The notes: generated by a model from the letters alone, not told the origin. Shown: positions 34,983 through 48,795, counted from the first letter of the stretch. The stretch is 64,000 nucleotides of DNA from Anaeramoeba flamelloides (GCA_027625915.1 JANTQA010000021.1:930001-994000); one strand, 5' to 3'. Numbers and translations: made by a program.

Positions 34983-36838
34983 ATGCAAACATTCAACAAA
35001 TCATTGGTAAGTAATAACTTGAAATTACTTTTACAAATTCTTGAAAAAAGGCCTTTAGAATGTATCAAAAAAATTGAACTAGTAAATGGAATTGAAGAGC
35101 TTTCGGAATATTTAATATCAAAAGCAATACCAATCAAAATGCAGATTCTAATTTTAAAATGTCTTACCTGGTGCTGTGAATATTCTAAAAACGTTATCCA
35201 AATCTTAAAGAAGCAACCAATTTTGGAAAAAATAAGACAGTTTTTAGACTCCAAAAATATGATTATTGTAGAATATTCTTTAAGTTTAATCTCGGATTTT
35301 GAGAATTGTATTGATTTATATCCAAAATTTGAAGAATTAGGAATCATTGAAAAAATTATTGAAATACTGACAAATGAGGAAAGAGGAAATGAGAATCAAA
35401 ATTTAAATTTACATGAAAATCAAAGAGAGATAGAAAACGAAAACGAAAATGAAAATGAAAATGAAAATGAAAATAAAAATGAAAATGAAAATGAAAATCA
35501 AAAAGAAAGAAAAAGAAAAAAGGAAAACGAAAACGAAAACGAAAACGAAAAAGAAGAGATAAAAGATAAAGAAAATAAAACATTAAAAAAAAATTATAAT
35601 CAAGAAAAAATTTTATGTAATTCTTGTTTAGCAATTTGTTCAATTATGGCTGATCCTGGCTATTGTAATTATATTTTATTAAATTATGATATTTTACCAA
35701 CAATTAAAAATAAATTTATTTCATCAAACAATGATAATTTAATTTATTGTGGTTTAAAAATTATTGAAAAAATATCTACAGGTTCAATCAGCAATAAAAT
35801 TTTAATCAGGGAATCAAATTTTTTCCCATTATTTGCAAAATTATTAAGCAATAAAAATAGTAAAAGTAAAGATATAACAGTCCAATTAATTACAACTGTC
35901 AAGGAACTTACGACACAATCCTCTAAAACAGATAATATAAAATATTTATTTCGAGATGGTGTTCTATCCCAATTAGTTGGTTTAATTGGACAAACAAAAA
36001 ATGTACAAGATTTTAATAATTTGTTAACAATTGTTGGGAATTCTTCTTGCACTTATGAAAATTTTAGAGTTGAAATGTTAAAATTAAATATATTGCCTTT
36101 TTTAATTGATTTGATGAAAAAAACCAAAAATCAAAATATAATTAGAAATCTTTGTATCACTATGGCAAATTTATGCCAATCAGGTATGATTTTTTCTTTT
36201 TACTTTCTTTTTTTTTTTTTTTTTTACAAATAGCATATATTTCAAATGAGTTTTTTAAAAATATGAAGAATAATACTTTTATTTAAAAAACAATAAGTCA
36301 AAGCTATTTGAAATAACCATTATTCAATTATAATTTTTTTTTTTCTTTTTCTTTCTTTTACTATTTTTTTTATTTTTAGTCGAATTGCATAAAGCATTAT
36401 TTTTGGTTGGGGGTATTCAGGAAATGGTAAAGCATTTAAATACACGTGATCATCAAACACTTAATGCAATTTTAGTCGCATTGAATAATATATGTATTTA
36501 TGGATCAGCTAATAAAAATGAGGTATTTTTCTTTTACTTTTTCCTTTCATTTTCTTTTTTTTTTGAAAAAATATAAATCTAAACTTGCAATTAATTTCAT
36601 TTTTTTTTTAAAAAAAATATATTATTATACATAAACAAACAAATATTAAATAATATAATATCTATTTTTTTTTTTTTTTTTTTATTAAATAAAATAGTGG
36701 TATCAAATTCAAAATTATTTATTTTCATTAAATATGATATCGGATTTAAAAAGAATAGCTAGATCATCTGATAAACGTATTCAAGTTCTTGTAATGAACG
36801 TTTTAAGAATTCTTGTGCCAGAAAATAATGATTATTAA
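34983..36838 (+). CDS. Armadillo-repeat protein with a Glu/Asn-rich insert
   Basis: Exons 34983-36183, 36380-36522, 36698-36838; introns 196 and 175 bp, phases 1 and 0; 494 residues. Helical repeats of armadillo/HEAT type run through the protein: ILKCLTWCCEYSKNVIQILK, SLSLISDFENCIDL, then SCLAICSIMADPGYCNYILL, GLKIIEKISTGSISNKIL, LLTIVGNSSCTYENFRVEML, RNLCITMANLCQS, NAILVALNNICIYGSANKNE and VMNVLRILVPENNDY at the end. Such proteins are scaffolds for protein-protein contact. Between the third and fourth repeats (residues about 135-205, bases 35390-35585) a run of Glu-Asn and Lys-rich codons interrupts the superhelix. I cannot name the subfamily; no membrane or targeting signals. The start is the first ATG after an A-tract. 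A 3' UTR without further frames follows. Confidence 0.8.
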
Positions 36839-37844
36839 TTAATTCTAAAAAAAAAATTACAAATATTTTTTATAATGTTTTAAAATATCACAACTTGGAG
36901 ATATAAATTTATAAACAAAAATTTACTAATAACGAATTTTCAAAAATTAAAATAATGTATTTGCAAAGCAATATAAAATAATTAATTATTGTTTTTTTTT
37001 TTAATTTTGTTATTTTTTTTTTCAATTTTTATTAACAGTTAAAAACCCAAAACTAAATTTCATGATAAAATTTTATTATATTTTTCTCTTTTATTCAGAA
37101 ACTTTTTTTAAAACTTGTCAATTTTTAATTTTTCAAAATAATTGCTTTTAAAACCAGAATTAAGAATCAATTTTAAAATACAATTGAATAAAAAATGAAT
37201 TGGAAAAAACTAGAGACAATTTTGGTTAATTTTTTATCAAGTTATTTTTTTTTTTCCTATTTCTGAAAATTGTATTATTTATATTTTTCAATCATCATTT
37301 TAAAATTTTCAAATTTTAAATTTATATAATTTTTGATACTGGTTATTTCCAAAAAATCAGGTAAAGTTTATTTGAAGATTGATTATTAAATTTATAATGA
37401 ATTTAATCATTTAGATATCCAAAATCGTTATCCCCCATGTAATAAATTAATAATTTCAATATAATTTATTTGTTTGTTGATATTATGTTTTCAAAAATAG
37501 ATCGAGGTTTTAGTTCTCAATTTTATGAGAAATTTCTGAAGTGTGGAAATGGAGATAATTTATTTCAATATTAATTGAAAAAAATGGTGATATTATTATT
37601 TATTTATTTATTTATTGAGAGAATTGTAAAATTAACTACAAATTTATCAATATAAAATAAGGAAGATAGATAAAAGATAAAAACAAATAGAAAAATATTT
37701 ACATTTTTTTAACCAAATTAAAAGGGTAATATAAATAAAAGTTATTTGGAGTTCTAGAATTTCAAACAATCTTATACTTTGATTATTAAAAATATCTCTA
37801 ATATAGTAAAATACTATGATTAATAATTTGATTTTCTTTTTTCA

Positions 37845-37975
37845 GCTGTTTTTTTTTTTTTTTTTGTAATTTAAAAGAATTGAGTGAAAACTGTGATTTT
37901 CCTCAACCCTTTTGAATCCTGAAAAAAACAGTACTTGATGATACTCTACATCAATTCACAGAGTGTTAGTAAAAA
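37845..37975. repeat. Foldback repeat copy
   Basis: Hairpin arms CAGCTGTTTTTT and AAAAAACAG around AATTTAAAAGAATTGAGTG and CTCAACCCTTTTGAATCCTG, followed by the tail GATACTCTACATCAATTCAC that also ends the copy at 570-600. Confidence 0.65.
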
Positions 37976-38158
37976 CTCAATACAATGATTATCAATAATA
38001 AATAAAAATCCGACCATCTCTGATTCACATTTTTGTATTCAACTGTTTATAGGTTTTTTTTTAATTTCAAAGGACAGAGTAATATATATTATTTTATTGT
38101 GTTCTTTTGAATTTAAATAGCATACTTGTAACTTCAATGGAGTGGGGGTACGAGGTAA

Positions 38159-38159
<1 letters not shown>

Positions 38160-38194
<35 letters not shown>
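38160..38194. repeat. (AT)n microsatellite
   Basis: About 17 uninterrupted TA/AT units. Confidence 0.9.
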
Positions 38195-38201
<7 letters not shown>

Positions 38202-40040
38202 ACTCTTGTTCAGTCTAGAGAACCTATTTTATTGAAGAAATAGAATACATTCTATGGGTTTAATTCATTATTCTTTTCAAACTAAAATTTCAATTTTTAG
38301 ATCAAAATCATTTTTTCTTATTTTGTAAAAATTTTTTTTTTACTTTAATTTTTTTTTTTTTATTTTCTTTTTTATTTTTTTTCAGAAATTAAATTTGAAA
38401 AAAAAAAATGTTTGAAATCACAAATTAACATTAACAAACGTTAGAATTTGTATGTTCTTTTAAAATACATACATTTACAAGTGAAAAGTCTTATTGTCAA
38501 CAATTGATTTTTCTTAAAGAAATTGAAAAATTTGCACTAGACGTTCCAATGAAAAGTACCAAAAAATTTTTTTATTTTTTTTTTTTTGAAATTTATGGTT
38601 TGTTCAGACTTTTCTTTAATGATTATCAACTCTCACACGAAGTTTATTATTTCTCATAATTCTAAACAATCTAAGTTTGGTTGATTCTTGAAAATACAGT
38701 GTCTTTTTCATTTTTTGCCAACATTTTTTTCAAATATCAATTGTTTTATATAATTGTCCTTTGAAGAACAAATAATAAATAAGTAGAATAATAAACATCA
38801 AAGAATTTTTGATATCTGTCTGAAATAAAACAATTAAATCAATAAATTTTCTTAAAAATTGATAAACTTAAATTCTTAGGGATATATTGAGAAAAACACA
38901 AATATTCATTTTGATCTTACAATTGAAGATCCAAATAAAATTCCAATCGAAATCAATTGGATTTCTCTATAATCATTTTGACAGTTTCAGTAAAATTAGA
39001 ATCGTAAGTCTATACCATGCGACTATAGAACTAACCACAAAAAAAAAAATTGCAAATGGGTTACTGAAAAAAAAAAAAAAAAATAGAAAAATATAAAAAG
39101 TTTAAAAGAATTCTCAATTTGAATAAATAAAATAAACTCTTTTTCAAAGATTGTCACTCACCTTAAATAATAAATTGAAAAAAAAAATTTACCCCTTAGT
39201 ATTCAAGAACCTTGAATAATTAAATCTGATTTGTAGTTCATTTTGAAATCATTTTAGAGATATAAAAACCTAATATTGTGTAAATTAAAAAAAAATCAAA
39301 ACAAAAAAAAAAATGAAGAAAATTTTCTGACATTTGTAGAACCGATTTTTTATTACTCAACTTTCACTGAAAAAAATTTAACAACAAGAATTTTTGCAAA
39401 TAATTAAATTCATTTTAAAAAATATTAGACGGTCTCAATTTTCTAAGTGATTATATGTCTTTTCAAGAAGATTTTTGTTTTTCCACTCATTATTTAGCAA
39501 GAAAAAAAGCATCAAAAAAAAAAATAAAATGAAAAATTTTTCAAAAAAAAAGAAAAAGAAAAAGAAAAACAAAAACTGAAACAAAACCAGAAAAAGAAAA
39601 ACAAAAAAAAAACAAAAATTTGTAAAAGAAGAAAAAATGATTCTCATCAAAAAATTGAAAATTTTTTTTTGAGAATACACAAGTATGAAAAAATAAAATT
39701 GAAAAAAAAAAGTTAGACAAAACTACTTCATTCCTTAACCTTTCATCTTGCATGATAAAGTTTATTCACAATATAATCAAAATTCCAGAACTTTAAATTC
39801 ATGAGACTATTGTATTTATTGTTGTTAATAGTAATACGATTTTGTAAAGTCTCTTAATAGAAAAAAAGGCATTTTTCGGGTAAAAAACTACAAATAAACG
39901 GAAGAATGAATTATAGATTAATTCAACTTGGAGATATTAACTTTGATAGGTAATAACGAACAGTTATGAAAACATTGTACTCATCTAATAAAACTGAAAC
40001 AGAGAAAAAAAATTACTGATGATAATTATTGTGAGTTTCC

Positions 40041-40118
40041 TAGGTTTTTTTTGCTTTTTGGAATAAACCGAAAATTTATTAAAATTTTCTGTTTATTTCA
40101 AAAATTAAAAAAAACCTA
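40041..40118. repeat. Foldback repeat, minimal single-module copy
   Basis: A near-perfect hairpin: CCTAGGTTTTTTTTGC, GGAATAAACCGAAAATTT, a short loop, then AAAATTTTCTGTTTATTTC and AAAAAAAACCTAACGG. It stands alone and so shows the minimal unit of the family. Confidence 0.8.
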
Positions 40119-41119
40119 ACGGAAAATCAAAAAAAAAAGATTTTTTTAAATTTATATTAATAGATAATTTCATAATAGTCCAAATAATTGGTTATCAGTT
40201 TGAAAGATATTTATTAAATTTAAAATACTTTTAAAATATATGATTATAACTTCTTAACTGTATAAATAAAAATATTCAAATTTTTTACTATTCGACCTAA
40301 AAAAATATTACTTGAAAATTGAATTTTTCAACTTAAATTGTTAAATATCTTTAAAAATAATTTTTGATCCAAGATCCTTTATTAACTAATAGTGTTTATT
40401 ATAAGTGAAGTTATCAAAAAGTGAAAAATTAGCAAATGTTTGATTTTTTTTTGGAAAAAATTTTTTCATGATCATGTACTCAAATAATCCCCAAAACAAC
40501 TTCCATTAACATTATAAAATGGGCCAAAATTCTTGAAAAATAGTTTAGAATTATTAAAAACTATAAATAGATTTTTATTGTTTAAAAAATCATTTATATC
40601 TAACCATATTCTTCGATTTTTTATTGGATTTGAAATAGACGTACCTCGTTTTAACCAAAAAAATTAAAATTTGTTTTTTCATTTTTTGGCAATATTTGGA
40701 TGCGTATCTTTTGAAATACACAAAATATGCACTAATTAATCAATGTTAGTATTCTTTCTTATATTTTTATTTCCAATTTACTTACCTAACTCCTCGAACA
40801 AAAGAGAATGTTATGGAATGTTAAAAAAAAAAAAAAAATACCTCTCTTTTTTGGAGATATCTTGTTATTATGATCTTTGTAAAAATTAATTATTTCTAAA
40901 AAAAAATAATAATAGTTCGAAAAAAAAAAATCCAGAAAAAAAGAATTAGGTTATTAATTTAAATTTTTTCTTTTTTTGATAAAAATATTAAAAAGAAAAA
41001 AAAATAAAAATGTAATGTAATTAAATGAAATGAAATATGTTAAAATATATAAAAAACGAAAAAATAAAAAAAAAATGAAAATGAAATCAAAATTTCACAA
41101 AATCTAACAAAAACGAAAA

Positions 41120-44100
41120 TTACATTATTTCAATTTTTCTATCAAGATTAGAGAATTTTGATAAACCAAATTTCCTTTTAATTGTTCTTAATTCATTTTT
41201 AATTTCTTCAGTGGATTCTGTAATCCCATCAAGGTCGTCTGTATATAAATATTCAACAAATCCACGTATAGCAGAAAAGGAGAGGCTTTCATCTTTTATA
41301 ATATATTTATCGATTGTATAATCAGTTGACAGACGTTTGGCAAATTTTTTAGTTCTTACTAATAAAATCAATTTATGGACTTGAACTTTTCTTTCTTCTC
41401 TAAAAACTAAAGAAAAATTTTTACTGCTATTGTCTCTAAATAAATTACGGATATCTGATTGCATTTTGGAAGCCTTTTTTAAATGCAATGTTTTAATAAA
41501 CCTTCTCATTAGGCTTTTGGGTAGCGGTGCATCTAAATAGACCCATTCAGTAAAGATTTTTAATTCTGCAAGAGAAAATTTTTCTAATTCTGTAATAATT
41601 GATTCTGTAACTGGCTTATGGATTCTAGCCTCAAGTAGAGATGAATTTAATTTGATTTTATTATTTTTTAATTTTAAATCGCAAAATTCTTGGTTTTCAA
41701 AAAGTATTTGGAAATCTTTTAAAAGCGAATTAAAATCAGAATTCCAAATAAAGGAATTTGTTGCCCCGCACGATAGGCCAATGTCCCTTGCCTTAACAGT
41801 CGATAGATCAGATAGATTTACTCGTACTGGCAATGGCTGAAGTGGTAATTGGTTTTTGGATTTATCTTTCAGACCTAGCTGTTGGTGTGAATTAGACCCA
41901 AAGGTATAGAGCACACCTTCTGATGTAACAACAAGCGAATGCTTTTTACCTGCACAAATTCTTACAATTTTTTGGGAAATTAAATCTTGAATGGCAGTAA
42001 ACTTGGTACAATCGCCATTTGTTTGCCCATTCCCGTTATAATCTCCAGAGCCACATGAATACACCTTCGATTCAATTAACATTAAGGAATGTTTGTAACC
42101 ACACGATATATCCTGGATTGTTTTATCTCTAAAATTTTTTAATTCCTTGGGAATCTTTTGATTGCCCTTCCCTCCTAACCCCAATTGCCCATTTTTGCCA
42201 TGCCCACATGCAAAGAGTTTTTTGTCATCGGTGAGGAAAAAAAAATGACACGCTCCACTTCCTGAAAATATTCTTCTGACATTCGTTCGAAGACAAACTG
42301 GGGTCAGTTCCCGGTCATTACTGCCAGTACCCAGTTGTCCCTATAATAAATTATTTGGAGTATGTGTGTTTTGGTAAAATATTAATAAAAAATAATCATA
42401 TTTTTTTTATTTTTTAAATTTCATTATTTTTAAATAGATATGAAAATTTTTATCTCATTTTTTTTTAGGATAATGTTCAAAATATGACATGAAAGAAAAA
42501 TTTAGTTGAATGGGATGAAAGAGATTTAAAATAAAAAGTTGTTTATTGTAGTTGTTAATATCTGTATATATTTATATCCCTTAGCACCCCAGATTGACCT
42601 AAATTTCATCAAGTTGAAAAGAAAAGATTGAAAATGATATTGATGTGCTTATAAATTTATTTTTTTATTTGCCTTTAATCCTGATTTGAATTATAATAAA
42701 AAGTCATAATAGTTCAAAGATAAAGCAGTTCTGTTATTGTATTTTTTTCTGATATTGATCTTGGAAAAAAAAATGATAATTATTCATTTTTGTAATTTTC
42801 TTTTAAAGATTTATATTTTTTTTTTTTAATTTTTTAAATTAAAAATTTTATTACAACAATAGTAATTCAAAAACATAATACAGTGATTTATTAATAATAA
42901 CCATTAAATAATGTTTTGTTAATTGTATGATAAATAAATAAAAAAAGACAATACTGTGAAATTTTCATTTTTTAACAAACAAAATTTTCAATAAATATCG
43001 AATCAAGAAAAAAATGAAATTCATATGTTTCTTTTGGTCATAATTAAAAGTTTAATATGAATAATTTTCAAAAACTTCAATTTAAGCAATAGTTTAATGA
43101 TTGAAAAACCAAAAAAATTAAAATTTGGAATCAAAAAGTTAAAATAATTACAAAGGAATCAATTTTTGTCAAACATTTTTCACTTGTTAAAGTCCCTTGA
43201 AGTATAATTTTTCAAAAAAATCAAAAATTATTTTATTTTAATTCCCTGGAATCAAAAAAAGAATGTTTCTGTTGTACTCGATCTCTATTTAAAAAAAAAA
43301 AAAAAAAAAAAATTTTGATTCCATTTCCAAAGTTAAAATTGTTTGTTGAAAGTGAAATAACATAAAATCGTCAGAATTGTTAAAAAGGCACTTGAATCCA
43401 AAATCTCAAGAAGAAAAACCTCAAATATTTATTTAATATTAGTATCCATGAAATTCTTTCAAATAATTTTTAAGAAAATGTATTTGTTAATTTTTAAATT
43501 TTGAGAATTGTGGTATTCTATTAAAACCCCAATTTAAACGAGAAATAAGTAACAAGTTTTCATTGGGAAATAACAAAAAAGAATCATTTTTGAATCAGTG
43601 AAATCAAAAAAAGAATTATTTGAGTTTTTTTTCAAAAAAAAAATTAAAATGTATACTCTAGTAATAAAAACACCCAAAATAGAAATGAAAAGCAGGTAAG
43701 AAAACATGTTTGTGGGTATTTCAATTCTAAGTGGGATTTAAACTTTAACTTTATCCTCTTCTTTTTATTTAGTAATTTTTAGGATTATTAATTTCCAAAT
43801 TTAAAACTTAAAGATAGTTTAAGGATATTTTATTTACTATAATGTGACTATTCAAAGAAAAGCAGATCTTAAATTTTCATAAATTGATTTGAGAATAAAA
43901 AGGTGAAGTAAGGGAAAAAAAAAAAAAAAAAAAAAGAAAACAATTGAAATTTTTTCACATTTAAATTTTTCTTTAAAATATTAAAATCTTTTTAATAATA
44001 TTTGATTTACGAAAAAAATAAAAAGATACAAAAGAATAAGCTGATTGGTAAAGCTGTGGCATTATCCTTATTTTCTGAAAAAAAGCATGTTATTAGTCAC

Positions 44101-47100
44101 TTCCAGTGAATAAATTGAAAATAAACGAAATTTTGTAACCTCTAAAATTCTTGAAAGAAGGGGGGGCAGAGATGGTAGATATCTTTAAATTGTTAACATA
44201 GCACGTACTATATGTTTCGTAAATTTTAGTGGAAGCTATGCACGAAAAAAAAAATCTTTAAAATCGCAGTCTTTCCTCCTCTCTGACATAAGTGTCTTTT
44301 TAGTGTTGAGACCTTTTGATTTGAAAATTTTTAAAATTTTTATCGCTAGTATAGCTATTTGACAAAAGTTTCCAAGTGTGTTAATTAGATTGCTTAAAAG
44401 AGTAAGTCAAATAGTTTGGACAACAATTTTGAAAACTTTTCTGGCACACTTTTTAAAAATGACTATAATAAAAAGTTTTTAAAAAGGGATAATTTTGTAC
44501 TTATGAGATACAATGATATTAAATTATGGGGTGCGTTGTTGATGAACACATTTTGGTGAGAATATGGCCATTTTACACCTTTCCCCCTTGAGGCAAGAAT
44601 AGAACAATTTATATAAATACTTTCAAGGCTTGTTTGAACTTTCAGGCCGTCAGTCTACATGATTCCAGTTTTCGATGTTCTTTCATATTTTTTTCAAATT
44701 TCAAATACTTATACAACTTTTTAAAGGCTCAAAAAAGGGTAAAAAATAATAATTAACAAAAGATAAAACTTGTAATTGAAAGTTTTTTAAGGGTCTTGTA
44801 ATTTACTGTGGGTTTGCTGCGTACCCAAGGAGTGACTCGAAACCAAAAAGTGTATTGTGAAATTACCCTTCTTTTGATTGACAAAATTCAATTGACGGAA
44901 AAAAAATTTACTTTGGATCTCTCTTGAAAAAAAATTCGATTTTAAAAAAAAGTTTAAAAGCATTCTCGATTCCAAAAAATTAAATTTAAAAAAATAAATT
45001 GTTTCTTTTTTTAGATTTCCAGAGTATTAAATTTCTTCAATTTAAAACAAATTTTTTTCTTTCAGTACATAATCAATGTAATCCAATTTAATCAAATTTG
45101 TGGTTATATTGTAATCCTCTAAATTTGACAAAGAGTTAGGATTTTGTAACATTCTTGAGATAAAAAAGAACTCATTTGATAAATATTAAAATGAAAAAAA
45201 AAATTCTACGAGATCTCAGAATGACCTAGAACGACAATTCAAAATCAACAAAGTTGCTTTCAAAATTATAATTCATAACCATTCAAATTGGAAATTGAGT
45301 GTCGCTCTTTGGTGCTTTTTGCTAAAAATTTCCTCTTTTTTGATTGTTGATTTTTGGAGATCGATCGCGCTTTACATGTTGGTTAGTTTTTGATTGTTAG
45401 TAGGCACTCATAAAAATTACAAATTTTTTTTAATCCATTTCAGAAAATTATTTTTAACCGTAATGAACCGACCCTTAAATTCCAAAAAGGGTAAAAAAAT
45501 ATTGATTTAAAAAAAGATACCATTTGGAATTTAATTGAAATTTTTTAAAGTTGTACAAATTAAAAATATTTGTTAAATTTCAAAAACCTGAAACTGTTTT
45601 TTATGAAAAACGAAAAGCCCAAAAAGGTGCTTTGAATTACTTGTTTTTAAAGGTTTCAATTGTCAAAGATTTTAAATTGAAAGTTATTTGGATTTTGATC
45701 TTTTTAATTACTTTATAAATTTGAAATAATTTCAAAAAACCAAAAAGTGTTGTGAATTAAAAAAAGTGACTACAATTTGTATGCTATTCTTGTCGTGAAG
45801 TGTTTAATTTTAAATCATTTTTTTGATCATGTCTTTTACTTGGTGTGCGTGTCTCTGTTAATAATTTGATATTGTATGTTTCACTTTTAAGGTACAAACT
45901 ATCAACGAAAATTAAGGCACAAAAAAAAATCCCAAATTAAGGAATATTTTTTGGAATTTTTTTTTACATAAATTATTTTACTAAACCCCAATTCCAAATT
46001 TTTAACACACCAAAATTCGATTTGTGAAAAAAAAAACTTATTTAATCAATTCAAGAAGATTTACAAAATTAGAACCATTCACTAATTGAAATGTTAACAC
46101 TTCTTTATAAATTACAATACTCAAAACAATAAATAAATAATTATCAAAACAAATAAATCATGGGTGTGTTAAAAATTTTGGAGAGAGCAAAACAAAAAAA
46201 TACATTAGTAAATTTGTTGAAATTCTATTAGGATTATTGATCGATCAAAGGGTCAGATACTACCAATTAATTTTATTTGAGTTCTTCTATTTGGAACAAC
46301 CCGGCTTTAATATAATATCAATTGTTCAAATAAATTTTGATCCAACGAAACAAGTTACGTAATTCAAACAATGAAATAAAAAAAAAAACTAAAAGATGAA
46401 AAAATGATTTTCATATTTTTCAAAAATCAAAATTATCTCCAATTTCAATGAAATTGTATTATTGTGATTGTTTGGATCGTTTTAGCTGTGTGGAAAATTT
46501 TGAATTTTAGTTTAGAATCTGGATTTTTGGCTTTAAAAAGGGTCTTTTTTTGAAAACATTCTCAATAGTAGTCAGCTTCCATAAGTTGTTAAACAACTAG
46601 AGGAAGAAGTAACTAGTAACTCTTATTTATTTTAATAAAAAAAAGTAACCGGGTAATTATTGGCACAAAGGCACAATTAAATCCCATATGCAACTACATT
46701 TATCAACTTTAGAGAAATGAGTTTACATTTTTAAAATAGTTCATTTTTCTCTATTAATGTTTCAGTCAAAAGATCTCGATCCTTTTTGTTTGGATTTTTG
46801 GATCAAAAAACAGAAAAAGAAAAATTTGCCAAAGTTTTTTATTTTGAGGAAATATCACTTTTAGTAATTTCTGAGAGTTTGTATGAGAAAATAACCTTGA
46901 AACTTTAATCTTATTTTAAAAATACAATAAAATTTAAATCAAATATTGAATCCTTGTAGATCTAAAATAATTGATCATCTATTTTATAATCAAATATTTA
47001 TTAAACTTCTTGAAATTGAAAGAATTAAAGAATATATTCTTTTACAGATATTAAGAGTATAAACAACCAACTATTAGTATTAAAATCAGTTATTTGATAA

Positions 47101-48795
47101 TATCTATTATTGTTTTTTTTATTAGAATTATTAATTTGAATTGGTTTTATTTGTTTGAAAATCTTTAAAAAATATGAGAAATAATAATAAATACACATTG
47201 ATACATTTAATGCTTGGGTTATTATTAACTCACTGAAAGAATTAAGATTGGGTTTATTAATTATTGATTATAAATAATCAAATTAAAAAGTATTTCTTTT
47301 GGTTAAAAGTTGATTTTTCAAGAGTTTTAAAAAAGTACTTGGGGAGAATTTTTAATTTGATGGTTTGGCTATTTTTCTCAGATTTTTTTGTTCAACAAAA
47401 TGAAAAAATTGATTTGAACTGTTCTTTGTTTGGAATAAACGAAATTATATTTTTTTCAAGTTTAATTTAATTATTGTAATTTTTTTGAAATTAAGTAGAT
47501 TTTTTAGACTGTTTTATTTCCAAAACTTAGTGGTTTCAGTTTTTAACGTGTATTTTTGCACACTTGCTTCGCAGATAATAAGATTTCTTTCTTCTTTCAA
47601 CGAAAATAAATTTTTTTGAAATAATTCAGAAATATGTTTGAATTATGAAATTTTTGAAAATTGAGATAAAATAGATCAAACTTTTAAAAACAATATAATT
47701 CATTTCGGAAAATAGCTCTAAAAGTAAGTTTGTTTTGTAGTACTCAGACTTTCACTTGATTTTTCAATTTGAAGATTTGGTAAAAGTTTTTTGAATTTGC
47801 TATTAAATTAACTTGAAGATTTTTTTGGGTTTACTAGTCCCTTAAAAGTGAAACTTCCTGTAAGTTTTTTTTTAATCTTGATTATGAAATCAACGTGTTT
47901 ATTATAAAGGCAAACCCACTGAAAAATAGGAGGTATTGTGATTTGTGGATGCCCTTATTGGTTCACCAAGTGGTACAAAAGTGCAAATTTGGTTTGCAAT
48001 CAATCGGTAATTCTTTTTTTCAACATTTCAGAATTGTTGCAAAAAACAAAACAAAAAAGATCTTATTTTCATTACTAAAAGAAAATATTGAAGAATTTCT
48101 CCTTATTTGAAAATCGATGTTTGTGTGTGTGCAAGTGTTTTTTTGATTCAAAAAAAGTGAATTAGAAATCGTTCAATTGTGTTTATTTTGGTTTTTTTTT
48201 TTTTTGTTATTTTTCCAATAAACAAAAAACAGTACAAAAATGAAAAAAGAGAAAAAAGAGGAAGAAAATTTACATAAATATTTGATCCGCTAACAAAAAG
48301 TTGTCCTTTTGATGTGACAAAATAGGAAGATTCTGCACCACAAACAGCATTTTTAATTTTTAAATTATTTTCTTCAAAAAAAGGTATGGGTGTAGGCTTC
48401 TCTACAGTATACAAAACTGAGTTGTCAAACCCAAGTTCGCCATTGAAATTGGACTCAAGTCCGAAAACTAAACCAGAAGCAGACATGAAAATGAAATGGT
48501 TCTGTCCATTAGATGCACTTACGATCATTTCATCTTCACGATCTAATCCATGGTGGACAACTGTTGCAATGTCCTGGCCATAGACACAAATTTCATTATT
48601 AGAGGCAACAAAGCAGGTCTTTTCTTCTCCTGAACAAACATACACAATATTTTCATTATAAAACAAAGGTAATGGATTTGGCGAAGAGATGTTTGTCAAA
48701 ATCGTTTCTTCTTGGTTTTTGTTTTCTTTGTCTTTGTTGTGAATTAAACTTAATTGCTGAACTTCGTTACAGCCCCAACCATATCCATGAAACAT
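41120..48795 (-). CDS. RCC1-repeat / BTB-domain protein
   Basis: Exons 48795-48274 and 42340-41120 (minus); intron 48273-42341, donor TAT/GTAAAT, acceptor ATAG/GGA, phase 0; 580 residues. The splice rejoins an RCC1 signature: LFVSGSNIY + GQLGTGSND. N-terminal half: about seven RCC1 beta-propeller blades (HGYGWGCNEVQQLSL, ICVYGQDIATV, KLFACGHGKNGQLGLG, KVYSCGSGDYNGNGQ, VLYTFGSNSHQQLGL). C-terminal half: two BTB/POZ-like segments, about 390-460 (EFCDLKLKNNKIKLNSSLLE) and about 480-560 (NFSLVFREERKVQVHKLILL ... FVEYLYTDDLDG). RCC1/BTB proteins are usually adaptors, some for Cullin-3 ubiquitin ligases; the partner here is unknown. Many amoeboid protists carry expanded sets of these. The 5' end faces the eS10 gene head-to-head across 1.15 kb. 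Confidence 0.87.
42341..48273 (-). other. Giant intron of the RCC1/BTB gene
   Basis: 5,933 bp. It contains repeats shared with other places: 42560-42720 (inverted to 32470-32620), 45400-45482 (direct to 25406-25495), 45970-46530 (direct to 15995-16560) and 47525-47665 (inverted to 52390-52540). The frames 47264-47470, 47895-48110 (plus) and 44787-44975 (minus) have no family or splice support. No host gene is evident inside. Confidence 0.75.
45970..46530 (+). repeat. Old dispersed repeat, partner of 15995-16560
   Basis: Diverged direct copy; shared stretches include TTAGTAAATTTGTTGAAATT, the AGATAC ... CCAATT segment, GTTACGTAA, and TTTTGAATTTTAGTTTA near the end. Confidence 0.55.

Larger units (their letters stand above)
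36839..41119. other. Repeat-rich intergenic with coding-like scraps
   Basis: Holds two foldback copies (37845-37975 and 40041-40118) and an (AT)n run at 38160-38194. Two exon-like scraps on the plus strand: 38438-38570 reads LEFVCSFKIHTFTSEKSYCQ then QLIFLKEIEKFALDVPMKST; 38880-38972 starts after CTTAG and reads HFDLTIEDPNKIPIEINWISL-stop in its last part. Their composition is more protein-like than the background, but no gene can be assembled. Nothing else is seen. Confidence 0.4.

Noticed and set aside
35356-35643. Phe/Arg/His-repeat frame opposite the armadillo gene
   Set aside because: Antisense shadow of the Glu-Asn repeat.
47895-48110. 71-residue plus-strand frame in the RCC1/BTB intron
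   Set aside because: No family, no splice sites, starts at GTG; nothing beyond chance length.
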